Below, piece by piece: positions 16,432-25,565 of a stretch of DNA of 64,000 bases. The stretch's first letter is position 1. Every line of letters starts with the position of its first letter. The DNA lies in assembly GCF_051842935.1 (NCBI RefSeq), contig NZ_JBPXRR010000001.1:1240001-1304000 (forward strand), read 5' to 3'. Under the pieces are notes generated by a model. It saw nothing but the letters and a program-made list of their open reading frames with translations. It searched no databases and had not been told where the DNA came from. Source of the DNA: Pseudalkalibacillus sp051842935. GTDB taxonomy: Bacteria > Bacillota > Bacilli > Bacillales > Fictibacillaceae. The position numbers and the translations under genes are program-made.

Positions 16432-16881
16432 TTACATTGTAGACGGCTTGATATACATGACATAAGCGCGGCGATCCTCATCGATTTCAGAGGCGACTGT
16501 TTCATATTCGGCATTTTTCAATTGGATGTAATCCGAACCGATATAACCGACCACTTCTTCATGGTTCTGACATTCAATCGTATGGAGGACTGGGGAATCA
16601 ACATGTTCTTTCCATTCTCTCAGCTCGATTGTGACATATTCATAGATCGGAGCATCGTCAAAAACTTCTTCCTTCGCATCTACGGATAGGTAGATCACGA
16701 ACAAGTCGGTTTCATAAGCGGTTGACGTCTTCGTGTATATTTGGTTGTTTTTTATGTAAAAATCACACATACGGCGAGCAAAAAGTTCACCAGAGGTTAA
16801 GCCTTCATAATGATAGAGAGCAGGAAATCCATTCTTTTCATCGAAAAGTCGATATTCCAAGCGATCTGTGAGGGTATTCAA
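16432..16881 (-). CDS. hypothetical protein
   Basis: I do not recognise this roughly 150-residue acidic protein. It has an alternating strand/helix pattern, a central FVIYLSVDAKEE strand and ends RRAYVMYIKPSTM. The longest frame begins at GTG 16893, but AGGTGG overlaps that start; TTG 16881 has the site eight bases upstream and is preferred. It is convergent with the 2H gene and divergent from the lipoprotein gene. Confidence 0.65.
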   Translation of the reverse strand: MNTLTDRLEYRLFDEKNGFPALYHYEGLTSGELFARRMCDFYIKNNQIYTKTSTAYETDLFVIYLSVDAKEEVFDDAPIYEYVTIELREWKEHVDSPVLHTIECQNHEEVVGYIGSDYIQLKNAEYETVASEIDEDRRAYVMYIKPSTM

Positions 16882-16935
16882 TCTATTCACCACCTAATCA
16901 TCGGATAGTTTGATTATATAAAAGGAGGGATACGG

Positions 16936-17256
16936 ATGAAAGGATCAAAAACAAAAAAATTGATGACAGGAGTTTTGTCTACAGTCGTGGCTACCTCTTT
17001 GACAGGCTGTGGTCAACAAAGCTTACCACCAGAACCAGATGATGAGAACTGTGATGAGTGGGAGTGGGAAGCGGATGAAGGCGTTTATGAATGTGAGGAT
17101 CATGACTCAAACTTCTACGGCCATTATTTCTATGCTGGTAAGTATTATAAATCAAAGAGCAAATTGCTCGGCAGTTCTGCCTACAAAAAATATCGCTCCA
17201 GTAAAGGTTTCAAGGGCGGATTTGGGTCCGGCTCTAAAGGAGGGTTCGGAGGCTGA
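16936..17256 (+). CDS. YgiB/YjfM-like lipoprotein
   Basis: The 106-residue product has a lipoprotein signal with lipobox LTGC (Cys at about residue 25), an acidic middle and a Tyr/Lys/Ser then Gly-Phe-rich tail. Such Gly/Ser-rich DUF1190 lipoproteins accompany glutathionylspermidine-synthase-like ATP-grasp genes, as yjfM-yjfC and ygiB-ygiC in E. coli. The ATP-grasp gene starts two bases after its stop. AAGGAGGG precedes the start. The exposed tail could be the substrate or anchor of the ligase system; this is inference. Confidence 0.72.
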   Translation: MKGSKTKKLMTGVLSTVVATSLTGCGQQSLPPEPDDENCDEWEWEADEGVYECEDHDSNFYGHYFYAGKYYKSKSKLLGSSAYKKYRSSKGFKGGFGSGSKGGFGG

Positions 17257-17258
17257 TT

Positions 17259-18512
17259 GTGTTTTCAAACGATCAACATATTAAAAACCGAGAAACATTC
17301 TACGGGACATTCCAAGATTTCTGGCATGATCTAGACGGTGAGGAGTACGCGCTATATGATTGCTATCCAATGTCCCGAAGTGAAATCGATGAAATCCGAA
17401 ATGCGACCGAAAAGGTAGGTCAAATCTATCAGAAGACTGCTGGATTGTTACGTAATCTAGATGACGAAACGTTGTTGCAACTGGATATCCCAGAAGAAGT
17501 CATACCCTTCATCCGAACGAAAAGTATATCTGCTGAAATGTTGATATCCCGGGTGGATTTTGTGAAAACTTCTGATGGATTGAAAGTACTTGAAGTGAAT
17601 GCAGATACACCTACATTTGAAAAAGAAGTGTTCCATATTAATGCTGCAGCAGCTAAACACTTCGGATACGAAGATCCAAACGAAGGATATGAGAGGGACC
17701 TGGCAAAAACCATACATACGACGGTGACGAAAAGTATACATTCCCTTCATAAGACGGATGATGCCAACATCGTGTTCACATCTCATGGGGATCATGAAGA
17801 AGACCGTCTGACGACACAATACTTGATGGAAATCAGTGAACTGGACGCACGCTATGTCCCTCTACACCAATTACAATTGTGGAAGGATAGCGATACCCGC
17901 TTGCTGTTGGACGATCAAGGAGAACCGATTGATGTACTCTACCGACAGACTTATCCTTTGGAGCATCTCATTAATGACCAGGACCCAAATACCGGAGCAA
18001 AAGTTGGAGTAGATCTTCTACAATTGATTCATGACAAAAGCGTCATCTGTTTCAATCCCTTATCCGCCTTTCTCCTTCAGTCAAAAGCGGTTCAAGCTGT
18101 CATATGGGGATTGTATGAGGAACAGAATCCTTACTACACTGCAGAAGAACGACAGTGGATACGTACGTATTTCCTACCGACTTATTTGGATGACGTACCA
18201 TTTAAAGAACGCGGAGTTCCTTATGTGAAAAAACCAAGTTTCGGACGGGAAGGGGATACGGTTGAAGTATTCAATGGCAGTGGCAACCTAGTCAATGCGG
18301 ATGAAAACCGTACCTATCAGAGTTCCATCCCTGTCTATCAACAATTTGTCACGTTACCATCGACGTCGATCAGGACATCCAATGGCTTACAGAAAGGCCA
18401 TCTCTTGATTGGAAGTTTTCTGATCAAAGGAAAAGCAAGTGCCATCGGTCTTCGTGCAGGTAACGAAATTACGGATAATAAAGCGTACTTTTTGCCACTA
18501 GGAATGAAATAA
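17259..18512 (+). CDS. glutathionylspermidine synthase-like ATP-grasp ligase (YjfC/YgiC family)
   Basis: The 417-residue protein resembles the synthetase half of glutathionylspermidine synthase. Blocks visible are VDFVKTSDGLKVLEVNADTPTF (substrate/ATP-grasp entry, near 97), IDVLYRQTYPLEHL, FNPLSAFLLQSKAVQAVIWGL, and VKKPSFGREGDTVEV (near 328, ATP-binding Lys and Gly-rich loop). The enzyme should form an amide bond between a carboxylate and an amine, but no amidase half is present. GTG 17259 has GGAGG upstream. Between a lipoprotein and a DUF350 membrane protein, it belongs to a putative peptide- or polyamine-tagging module. Confidence 0.85.
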   Translation: MFSNDQHIKNRETFYGTFQDFWHDLDGEEYALYDCYPMSRSEIDEIRNATEKVGQIYQKTAGLLRNLDDETLLQLDIPEEVIPFIRTKSISAEMLISRVDFVKTSDGLKVLEVNADTPTFEKEVFHINAAAAKHFGYEDPNEGYERDLAKTIHTTVTKSIHSLHKTDDANIVFTSHGDHEEDRLTTQYLMEISELDARYVPLHQLQLWKDSDTRLLLDDQGEPIDVLYRQTYPLEHLINDQDPNTGAKVGVDLLQLIHDKSVICFNPLSAFLLQSKAVQAVIWGLYEEQNPYYTAEERQWIRTYFLPTYLDDVPFKERGVPYVKKPSFGREGDTVEVFNGSGNLVNADENRTYQSSIPVYQQFVTLPSTSIRTSNGLQKGHLLIGSFLIKGKASAIGLRAGNEITDNKAYFLPLGMK

Positions 18513-18539
18513 ATAAACCGTTTAGAAAGGAAGAGGCAA

Positions 18540-18935
18540 ATGGAACTATTATTGAACTTTTTATCATATTTTGCTGTTGGGCTAGGCTTATTGATTGTGG
18601 GGATCTTCTTATTTGAAATGACGACGAAAAATAAGGAGTTCCAGTTGATTTCACAAGGAAACAAGGCTGCAGCGTACGCACTTGGCGGTAAGATCATCGG
18701 TTTATCAATCGTGCTTTACGCTTCGATTGCAAACTCGATCAGCTTGTATGATATGGTCGTGTGGGGCGCTGTCGCGATTATCGTCCAAATTGTTGCCTTC
18801 TATATTGTGGAATGGATGACACCTAGATTTCATATTACGAAAGCGATTGATGATGATAATCAAGCGGTAGGATTGTTCTTACTGTTCGTATCCATCGCTC
18901 TTGGCCTGACAATCGCAGGATCGCTTACGTACTGA
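18540..18935 (+). CDS. DUF350 (YjfL-like) membrane protein
   Basis: The 131-residue protein has four transmembrane segments in two repeated pairs (about 5-25, 46-68, 72-93, 110-130), each pair with a Gly-rich small-residue pattern, as in DUF350/UPF0719. It follows the ATP-grasp gene by 27 bases with AAGGAAGAGG before the ATG. Genes for DUF350, YgiB-type and YgiC-type proteins travel together in several bacteria, supporting one functional unit at the membrane. Confidence 0.85.
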   Translation: MELLLNFLSYFAVGLGLLIVGIFLFEMTTKNKEFQLISQGNKAAAYALGGKIIGLSIVLYASIANSISLYDMVVWGAVAIIVQIVAFYIVEWMTPRFHITKAIDDDNQAVGLFLLFVSIALGLTIAGSLTY

Positions 18936-19029
18936 TTCGATTAAATCAATTACTTGCTTCCATTCTGTGTATGATATATCATAACCGCGTAAAAGCTACT
19001 AACAAACTGAAACTGAGGGGTAAGTGATT

Positions 19030-19554
19030 ATGACGGTAAAAGCAAAAAGTGTCAGAGAATCCAGGACGGTAAAGAGCAGTCATGTGCTACCTCCGGATAC
19101 AAATACACATGGAACATTATTCGGTGGGAAGTTGATGGCGTATATCGATGATGTTGCAGCCATCGCAGCGACGCGTCATGCCCGTCAGCATGTCGTAACC
19201 GCTTCAAGTGATTCGGTCGACTTCCTCCATCCGATTAAAGAAGGATATTCGGTTTGCCTGGAGGCATTTGTATCTTGGACACACCGGACATCCATGGAAG
19301 TGTTCGTAAAAGTGATTTCGGAAAACCTCCTTACAGGAGAACGCAAATTATGTGCCTTATCCTTTTTGACATTCGTCGCTGTTGATGAGGACGGAAATCC
19401 AGCGCCTGTCCCGAATGTCATAGCTGAAACAGAAGAAGAGAAATGGTTATTTGAAGGGGCACCCAAACGTGCAGAGAGAAGACGAAAGCGACGAAATGAA
19501 AGCAAGCAGCTAGCTCAGAATTTCGGAACACAAAAACCGTGGGAACGCTTTTAA
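19030..19554 (+). CDS. ykhA: hotdog-fold acyl-CoA thioesterase, YkhA-like
   Basis: The 174-residue protein contains PPDTNTHGTLFGGKLMAYIDDVAAIAA (about residues 21-47), the acyl-CoA hydrolase hotdog signature with the catalytic Asp/Gly stretch, then SVDFLHPIKEGYSV. It should hydrolyse acyl-CoA esters. A long basic tail (about residues 140-160) is unusual for the core domain but known in YkhA-type proteins. ATG 19030 is preferred over GTG 19024 because GAGGGG is nine bases before it. Confidence 0.9.
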   Translation: MTVKAKSVRESRTVKSSHVLPPDTNTHGTLFGGKLMAYIDDVAAIAATRHARQHVVTASSDSVDFLHPIKEGYSVCLEAFVSWTHRTSMEVFVKVISENLLTGERKLCALSFLTFVAVDEDGNPAPVPNVIAETEEEKWLFEGAPKRAERRRKRRNESKQLAQNFGTQKPWERF

Positions 19555-19562
19555 CAAATGTT

Positions 19563-19607
19563 GACGCAAAAAAACAGGTTGGGGAGTCCAACCTGTTTTT
19601 TTGCGTC
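19563..19607. terminator. strong bidirectional terminator
   Basis: A perfect 20-bp stem (19563-19582 with 19588-19607) has a 5-base loop, with A and T runs inside the arms, so it works in both directions. It ends the ykhA-like gene and the convergent hypothetical gene, whose stop codon it overlaps. Confidence 0.92.
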
Positions 19608-19947
19608 ATAACTGTGGTCGTTCACTTAATCTAGGCAATACATTCATGCCCTCGATATGTTTTTTAGTCTCTGAAGTACCAAGTGTGTAAATCCACTTAT
19701 AAATCTCTACAAGCTTCGTATACGTTACTTCACGATCTTTGTCCACTTCGCTCTCCTTGAAGTGATTCAAAGACCAGAAGTCCTCTTTTTCCACATCTTC
19801 AGACGAGTTGAATTCCTCTACTGCTACTTTGAATTCATTCAATTCATAGTCTGTCGCTCTGATCTCGAATAATTGAAACTGAGACTCAACGGGTGTAGGA
19901 TAAATATCCCCTTTTGGTGATACAAAAAACGTATTACGTTCGGTCAT
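19606..19947 (-). CDS. hypothetical protein
   Basis: The roughly 113-residue acidic protein is not recognised. It starts MTERNTFFVSPKGDIYPTP and contains a Glu/Asp/Lys-rich helical centre. ATG 19947 is chosen since AGAGG lies eight bases upstream; the longer frame starting at 19992 has no site. It is cytoplasmic with no membrane segment. It looks like a lineage-specific Bacillaceae protein. Confidence 0.68.
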   Translation of the reverse strand: MTERNTFFVSPKGDIYPTPVESQFQLFEIRATDYELNEFKVAVEEFNSSEDVEKEDFWSLNHFKESEVDKDREVTYTKLVEIYKWIYTLGTSETKKHIEGMNVLPRLSERPQL

Positions 19948-20152
19948 GCTCATCACCTCTTTATAGTTTCGTATTATACGTACCCATTCCACAACTGGAC
20001 GGGTGCTAAACGTTCATGCTGCAGTTAAGCACTCGACAATGTAACGCTCTATTCGACAGGAACTTCAAAATATTTTACAAGAAGCGGGAGGTAATGGAGA
20101 GGTTTTGTCAAACTATGTAATTAGAAAATAAACCAATCAGTGAGGTACCAGA

Positions 20153-21994
20153 ATGTATTCGAATAAACGTTTGAAAGCTTTGGAATGCAGCTCTGACATT
20201 CATCAGTTGTTGAACTCAGATATGTACCAATCACTGTTCGAGCATAACAGTGATGCAATCTGGGCAATCGATTTGAATGGAATGGTCTTGCAAGTGAACC
20301 AGGCCGGAAGAACTCTATTACCTGCCGACTCCAAAGAATACTTTTATACACCGATCCATGAGTGGATTACCTTTGATGATGAAAACGAATTATATGAAAC
20401 GTTATACTCTGAAGATACCCATCACTATAAAGGCAAAATGAAAACACGTCACTCCGAGAAATCCATTGTCTTTGAGATGACAAGCATACCGATCATCATC
20501 CGCGATGAAATCATTGGTCGTTTCATCCAAACGAAAGATCGAACAGAGGAACTTAAAGAAACGAAAGATCTGAAATCCGAAAATGCATACTGGGAATCGT
20601 TCATCAATCATTCTGCTGATGCCATCGGCCTATTTGACATGGATGGAAATATCCTTAAACTGAACCGGGCAACGGAAGATATCTTCTTGTATTCTAGAGA
20701 AGAGTTACTTGGCGGTAAGGTGGTGACCATTCCAGATGAATCGTATCGAGAAGAGGTTGACTTTCTGCAGCGGAAAGTAAAATCCGGTAAATCTGTTGTC
20801 GAATATGAGACCGTACGTAAACGTAAAGATGGTCAACTGATCGATGTAGCAATCACGTATTCTCCTATTTATGATGAGAACGGGGAAATGATTGCGATGG
20901 CAAACATTCTTCGAGACATTACCGAACGGAAGAAGAATGTTGAAGTATTGCGTGAAAGTGAAGCGAAATATAGGTTGATCGCCGAAAATACAGCCGATAT
21001 GATCCGTGTACTGGATTTGGACAATTCGATCCTTTATGCATCTCCTTCCCATAAAATGATTTTAGGAAGAAGCGAGTCCGATTACCAGTTCAGGAACGGT
21101 TTTCAATATGTACACCCGCTAGACTTGTCTTCAGCGAATGAGCTTTACCAGCAGATGATTAAGATGAAGCAACCGGTCAATATCGAATACCGTGAGCAAA
21201 ATGCGAAGGGTGAGTGGATTCCAGTGGAAGCAAGATGCATGCCGGTATTGGATGAGAACGGAACCATTACATCTATCGTCATGGTTATCCGTGATTTAAC
21301 AGAACGTAAAAATACAGAAGAATTATTGAGGAACTCTGATAAGCTTGCAGTCATTGGGCAATTGGCAGCAAGCATCGCCCATGAAATTCGTAATCCTCTC
21401 ACATCGTTGAAAGGTTTTCTGCAATATTTTCACTCCAATGGAGACGACTTGACGAAAACCTATTATGAGCTGATGTTATCAGAAGTCGAGCGCATCAATT
21501 TGATTGTCAGTGAATTCCTACTGCTCGCAAAACCTCAGACTTCAAAGTTCTCAGAAACACACATTCATCATTTGTTAAGCCATCTATTAGCATTAGTGGA
21601 CAGTCAGGCCATTATGGAAAATGTAGAAATTTCCTTCGATATCGAAAATGACATTCCAACTATCTATTGTGATGGAAACCAACTGAAACAAGTCTTTCTC
21701 AATTATATTAAAAATGGAATTGAAGCTTGTTCCTATGGTGGAAAAATAGACGTTTCTGTTAAGCGTGAAGCTGAGGGAATCGTCGTACTGATAAAAGATA
21801 ACGGAAAAGGGATATCCAAAGAAGATTTAGAGAAAATCGGGACTCCGTTTTTTACGACGAAAGAAAACGGTACCGGCCTTGGACTGATGATCAGCCAAAA
21901 GATCATCTCCAATCATAAAGGGCATGTTCATTATGAAAGTAAAGTGGGGGAAGGAACAACCGTAAAAATTCATCTACCTCATAATCCAAAGTAA
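20153..21994 (+). CDS. multi-PAS sensor histidine kinase (KinA/KinE type)
   Basis: The 613-residue kinase has no membrane segment. Three PAS domains are visible (about 25-125, 145-260 and 270-385, each ending in a (D/R)DxTER-type PAC), then the HisKA domain with AASIAHEIRNPLTSLKGF (phosphorylated His near 411), and the HATPase block with N box NYIKNGIEAC, G1 DNGKGI and G2 GTGLGL. This architecture and the H-box are typical of the cytosolic sporulation kinases KinA and KinE that phosphorylate Spo0F. No response regulator is adjacent, which fits an orphan phosphorelay kinase. Which Kin protein it corresponds to is not decided. Confidence 0.88.
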   Translation: MYSNKRLKALECSSDIHQLLNSDMYQSLFEHNSDAIWAIDLNGMVLQVNQAGRTLLPADSKEYFYTPIHEWITFDDENELYETLYSEDTHHYKGKMKTRHSEKSIVFEMTSIPIIIRDEIIGRFIQTKDRTEELKETKDLKSENAYWESFINHSADAIGLFDMDGNILKLNRATEDIFLYSREELLGGKVVTIPDESYREEVDFLQRKVKSGKSVVEYETVRKRKDGQLIDVAITYSPIYDENGEMIAMANILRDITERKKNVEVLRESEAKYRLIAENTADMIRVLDLDNSILYASPSHKMILGRSESDYQFRNGFQYVHPLDLSSANELYQQMIKMKQPVNIEYREQNAKGEWIPVEARCMPVLDENGTITSIVMVIRDLTERKNTEELLRNSDKLAVIGQLAASIAHEIRNPLTSLKGFLQYFHSNGDDLTKTYYELMLSEVERINLIVSEFLLLAKPQTSKFSETHIHHLLSHLLALVDSQAIMENVEISFDIENDIPTIYCDGNQLKQVFLNYIKNGIEACSYGGKIDVSVKREAEGIVVLIKDNGKGISKEDLEKIGTPFFTTKENGTGLGLMISQKIISNHKGHVHYESKVGEGTTVKIHLPHNPK

Positions 21995-22031
21995 CTAAAC
22001 TTGAAGCACCTAGACTTGAAGGAGTACAAAA

Positions 22032-22661
22032 ATGACATCAGAACTTATAGAAGCTTTCGACGAGAATCAGAATTCGATTGGTGTTTTTTCACGAGACGAA
22101 GTCCATAGAAAGGGGTACTGGCATCATACTTTTCATTACTGGTTGATCCGTTTTGAAAATGACGTCCCCTACATTTATTTTCAAATCCGAAGCAAGCATA
22201 AAGCAGACTATCCTGGACTCTTAGACATCACAGCTGCTGGTCATTTGATGGCGAATGAATCCATTGAAGATGGTAAACGAGAGGTACAAGAAGAGATTGG
22301 CTTGGATGTGGAATTGGCAGATCTGGACCAGCTAGGTATCATTCATTACTCTTTAAAAAGGGAAGATTTCATTGATAATGAGCTTGCCCATACCTTTTTA
22401 CACAGAATGCATAATGACGAAGCACCCACGTTCAAGGTCCAAGAGGATGAAGTTTCAGGCATTGTGAAGTCAGAATTCGATTTGTTCAAACAATTCTGCT
22501 TCAAAGAAATAGAGGAGTTAGAAGTAGAAGGATTTCAGATGTTTGATGATGGAGACAAACAACCGATTCACAAAAAGGTGACTCGAAATCATTTTGTCCC
22601 GCATGAAGATGATTATTTTGAAACGATCTCTTCAAAAATCGATTCCATTATAAAAGGTTGA
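22032..22661 (+). CDS. Nudix hydrolase
   Basis: The 209-residue protein has the Nudix box starting at Gly70 (GHLMANESIEDGKREVQEEIG, 70-90), which chelates metal for pyrophosphate cleavage. The N-terminal DENQNSIGVFSRDEVHRKGYWHH-like region (about 10-32) matches the isopentenyl-diphosphate isomerase-like Nudix subgroup. Thus it could be either a pyrophosphatase or an isomerase-like enzyme. AAGGAGT precedes the start. Monocistronic. Confidence 0.87.
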   Translation: MTSELIEAFDENQNSIGVFSRDEVHRKGYWHHTFHYWLIRFENDVPYIYFQIRSKHKADYPGLLDITAAGHLMANESIEDGKREVQEEIGLDVELADLDQLGIIHYSLKREDFIDNELAHTFLHRMHNDEAPTFKVQEDEVSGIVKSEFDLFKQFCFKEIEELEVEGFQMFDDGDKQPIHKKVTRNHFVPHEDDYFETISSKIDSIIKG

Positions 22662-22690
22662 TCCGTTCGTATCTGGATCAACCTTTCTTT
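22653..22690. terminator. terminator between convergent genes
   Basis: A perfect 12-bp stem (22653-22664 with 22675-22686) with a 10-base loop serves the Nudix gene and probably the convergent M42 peptidase gene. Confidence 0.88.
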
Positions 22691-22694
22691 ATCA

Positions 22695-23750
22695 TCATTC
22701 TACAGGTTTCAAGTTTTCGTTTCCATCCAATGAAAGGATCATTTCTGTTATCAAAGTAATCTCATCTTCAATATCTTGCAGGCTTGCAGTTTCCACAGGA
22801 GAGTGCATGTACCGAAGTGGGAGAGAAACAAGCGATACAGGTACACCTTTACCCGTAAGACGCATGCGATCAGCATCAGTTCCGGTTACACGTGGGGTCA
22901 GCTCGTATTGAACGTTGATCTTGTGCTTCCGTGCCGTTTCTTCCAGCATATTGTTCAGCTTGTGGTGGATCGGTGCTCCTTTTGCTAATACAGGACCACC
23001 ATCGAGTCGGATATCCCCATGCTTATTCTTGTTCACACCTGGGTAATCTGTCGCAAATGTCACATCAACTGCAAGTGCAAAATCCGGTTCCACCTGGGAA
23101 GCTGCGAAATATGCGCCACCCATATTGGTTTCTTCATTCACTGTACTGACAGAATAGACGCCTACTTTCGGGTTTTTCTTAGCCACTCTGCGCAATACTT
23201 CAGCAACGATGAAAGACCCTGTACGGTTGTCCAATCCTCGACCGCTGATGCGATCATTCAACAAGAATTCAACGTTCCTACGATAGATGGCGAGATCACC
23301 GATTTGAACGTATTCTTCCATTTCTTCTTTACTTTTCGCTCCACAATCTATGTAAAGATCCTCAAAACCAAAGTCATCGTTAATGCCACCATGATGCTCT
23401 GCATTTACCCCGATGACCCCCGAAATGGTCTGTTTGCTCCCGAGGATTTCTACCTTCATGCCGATGGAAGGCTTTGGGCTGATTCCGCCGAGCTTAGTAA
23501 AATGCAGGAATCCATTTTCGTCAATGCGATTGATCATGAACCCGATTTCATCACAGTGACCAGCAAGCAATACTTTGAATGGAGCATCTGGGTTGATCAC
23601 TCCGTAAGCGTTTCCAATATTATCCGTTTCAATTTTATCAGCAAATGTACGCACATAATCCATCCATTTGCGTTGTATCCCCATTTCAAACCCAGAAGGT
23701 GAAGGGGTAGATAATAATTCTTTCAAGAAATTTTGCGATTCGAATTCCAT
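22695..23750 (-). CDS. M42 family metallo-aminopeptidase
   Basis: The 351-residue protein starts at ATG 23750, with AGGAGG upstream; the longer frame has none. M42 ligand motifs are visible: AGHCDEIGFM, GRGLDNRTG, VNEETNMGGA, DVTFATDYPG and YMHSPVE. M42 enzymes are cobalt- or zinc-dependent cytosolic aminopeptidases forming dodecameric shells, similar to B. subtilis YsdC and YtoP. The conserved Glu in NEE is the expected general base. Confidence 0.93.
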   Translation of the reverse strand: MEFESQNFLKELLSTPSPSGFEMGIQRKWMDYVRTFADKIETDNIGNAYGVINPDAPFKVLLAGHCDEIGFMINRIDENGFLHFTKLGGISPKPSIGMKVEILGSKQTISGVIGVNAEHHGGINDDFGFEDLYIDCGAKSKEEMEEYVQIGDLAIYRRNVEFLLNDRISGRGLDNRTGSFIVAEVLRRVAKKNPKVGVYSVSTVNEETNMGGAYFAASQVEPDFALAVDVTFATDYPGVNKNKHGDIRLDGGPVLAKGAPIHHKLNNMLEETARKHKINVQYELTPRVTGTDADRMRLTGKGVPVSLVSLPLRYMHSPVETASLQDIEDEITLITEMILSLDGNENLKPVE

Positions 23751-23920
23751 GACGTACCTCCTAGTAAAATATCCATTACCATCATAACTGTAAAAACAGA
23801 AAAACACAAAGGCTCTCGGCGTTTTAACCATTTTAATCTCCTACACAGTTGTCCATTTCAATCATCCATCATTTACATAACTTATAGAGAGCGATAGAAG
23901 TATAAGGGTGGTGAGAATGT

Positions 23921-24601
23921 TTGGAGAAAAGAACGGTAAAATATGTAGCGATCGGGGATTCCTTGACGATTGGAGTAGGTTCATTGATGAACCCGAATTT
24001 CGTAACCCTGTATACTCAAGCGTTGGAAAGTGTTTTTCAGATGGATGTAGACAGGTTCGTATATGCGCGGAATGGCGCTACAACAAAACAAATACTTAAG
24101 TTTTTTAAAAAACGGAAAGTCCGGGAAGCTATACAAAATGCGAATGTTATCACAATTACTGCAGGTGGGAATGATCTTAAGCGAGCACTGCGGACGTATT
24201 ATAAGAAGAAAGATCAAGTCGTCTTCAAGGAGACGATCAAGCAAAGTATGTTGAACATAGCATCTATGTTGAAAGAGGTCCAAAAAATAAAAACCGGTCA
24301 AGAGGATTATTACGTCCGATTAGTGGGGCTATACAACCCTTATACCCAGTTGGATTTCAGTGATAAATGGATCCATACTTTCAATACACAATTGAAGCGG
24401 TTCAACCGGAAAAGAATCTTGATGGCGGACATTTTTGAAGGCTTCAAAGAACACGGAAGGAATGCACTTGCGATTGACGGGCTTCATCCGAACAAAATAG
24501 GATATACCATCATTGCCGATGCGTTAGACAAAACAGGATTTGATCCACTAGCTTCACTGATGGATAGGCGCTACTTATTTCCCTGCATAGAAAAAAGCTG
24601 A
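23921..24601 (+). CDS. SGNH/GDSL hydrolase
   Basis: The 226-residue protein carries GDSLT with nucleophile Ser14, the oxyanion Gly/Asn blocks (GGND) and DGLHPN with the catalytic Asp/His. No signal peptide is obvious, so it is probably cytosolic, like YpmR/YhcS-type lipases and esterases. TTG 23921 begins the frame, with GGTGGTGAG upstream; an overlapping ATG lies in another frame. Substrate unknown. Confidence 0.87.
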   Translation: MEKRTVKYVAIGDSLTIGVGSLMNPNFVTLYTQALESVFQMDVDRFVYARNGATTKQILKFFKKRKVREAIQNANVITITAGGNDLKRALRTYYKKKDQVVFKETIKQSMLNIASMLKEVQKIKTGQEDYYVRLVGLYNPYTQLDFSDKWIHTFNTQLKRFNRKRILMADIFEGFKEHGRNALAIDGLHPNKIGYTIIADALDKTGFDPLASLMDRRYLFPCIEKS

Positions 24602-24645
24602 TAAAAAACGATTGTCTCTACAACAATCGTCCGTTTATCAGCTTT
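24594..24645. terminator. nested terminator between convergent genes
   Basis: An outer 12-bp stem (24594-24605 with 24634-24645) encloses an inner CGATTGT hairpin. It lies between the GDSL hydrolase gene and the convergent metallophosphoesterase gene. Confidence 0.85.
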
Positions 24646-24650
24646 CTCAT

Positions 24651-25496
24651 TTATGAAACAGCGACACTCTGTGTTTGTGCTTTACCGATTTGTATCTCGT
24701 GAATGGTCAATTCAGGTCTTGATCCGACTCGGATGTTCAGTCCTGTCTGTCCTAAGCCTTCACTGATGTAAAACGGTTTTTCATGCATATACAACAACCC
24801 TTTTACCATGTTCATCCGTGCAAGCTTTCCCATTTTTACAAGATGATAGGGTTTCGGCCAGTGAATCTGACCATTATGGAAGTGACCAGATAACAGATAG
24901 TCGAACTGAGAACCATCCATATCAAGTACAACGTTCGGATCGTGTGTCAGTACTAGATTGTAGTCAGACTCTTCTAATCCATCATAAGAAGCGAATAGGT
25001 CACTGTGACCTGTACCATAATCGTCAATTCCGATAATGTTGATTTTAACCCCATTCACATCGATTTGTGTATGTTCATTACGCATGGTTTGGCAACCATA
25101 TCGATTCAACAGCTGCTCAAGTTGCTTAAAGTGTCCTTCTCTCAATACATAATCGTGATTCCCGAACACGGCATACATGCCAAGCGGGGGATTGAGCTTT
25201 TGGAAGGTCTCAAGATAGTCAGGCAGCTTTTTCAAAGTGCGCTTTCGATCCAGGAAATCTCCTGTCAAAGCAATCAAATCGAAATCCTCGTCTTTCAATC
25301 GAGTATAAAGCTCCTTTGGACTAATCGACAGGTTTTCCAAATGCATATCTGAAATCTGTAATACCTTTAGTGACTGTCCAGAACGAGTATGCCTCGCCTC
25401 AATGCGGACCTTTTCCATTTGTATATCTTTCGTATTCTTGTGGGCCTTGACTATTGCAACAACGATGATAAAAATAAAAAAAGCACTTACGAACAA
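24651..25496 (-). CDS. ykoQ: membrane-anchored metallophosphoesterase, YkoQ-like
   Basis: The 281-residue protein has an N-terminal membrane segment (about 2-18) and calcineurin-like motifs: ISDMHLE (about 48), LTGDFLDRKR, FGNHDYVL and LSGHFHNGQIH. TTG 25496 follows a strong GGGAGGGG. The neighbour order with a ykoP-like and a ykoN-like gene matches the B. subtilis ykoNPQ group, so YkoQ is the best name; YpbG/YkuE-type enzymes are close relatives. Active on the outer or inner face is undecided. Confidence 0.85.
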   Translation of the reverse strand: MFVSAFFIFIIVVAIVKAHKNTKDIQMEKVRIEARHTRSGQSLKVLQISDMHLENLSISPKELYTRLKDEDFDLIALTGDFLDRKRTLKKLPDYLETFQKLNPPLGMYAVFGNHDYVLREGHFKQLEQLLNRYGCQTMRNEHTQIDVNGVKINIIGIDDYGTGHSDLFASYDGLEESDYNLVLTHDPNVVLDMDGSQFDYLLSGHFHNGQIHWPKPYHLVKMGKLARMNMVKGLLYMHEKPFYISEGLGQTGLNIRVGSRPELTIHEIQIGKAQTQSVAVS

Positions 25497-25565
25497 GTCA
25501 ATCCCCTCCCATATACAATTATAGGAAATTGAGAGAGGATTGGAACCGGTAAATGCTGGGAGTCA

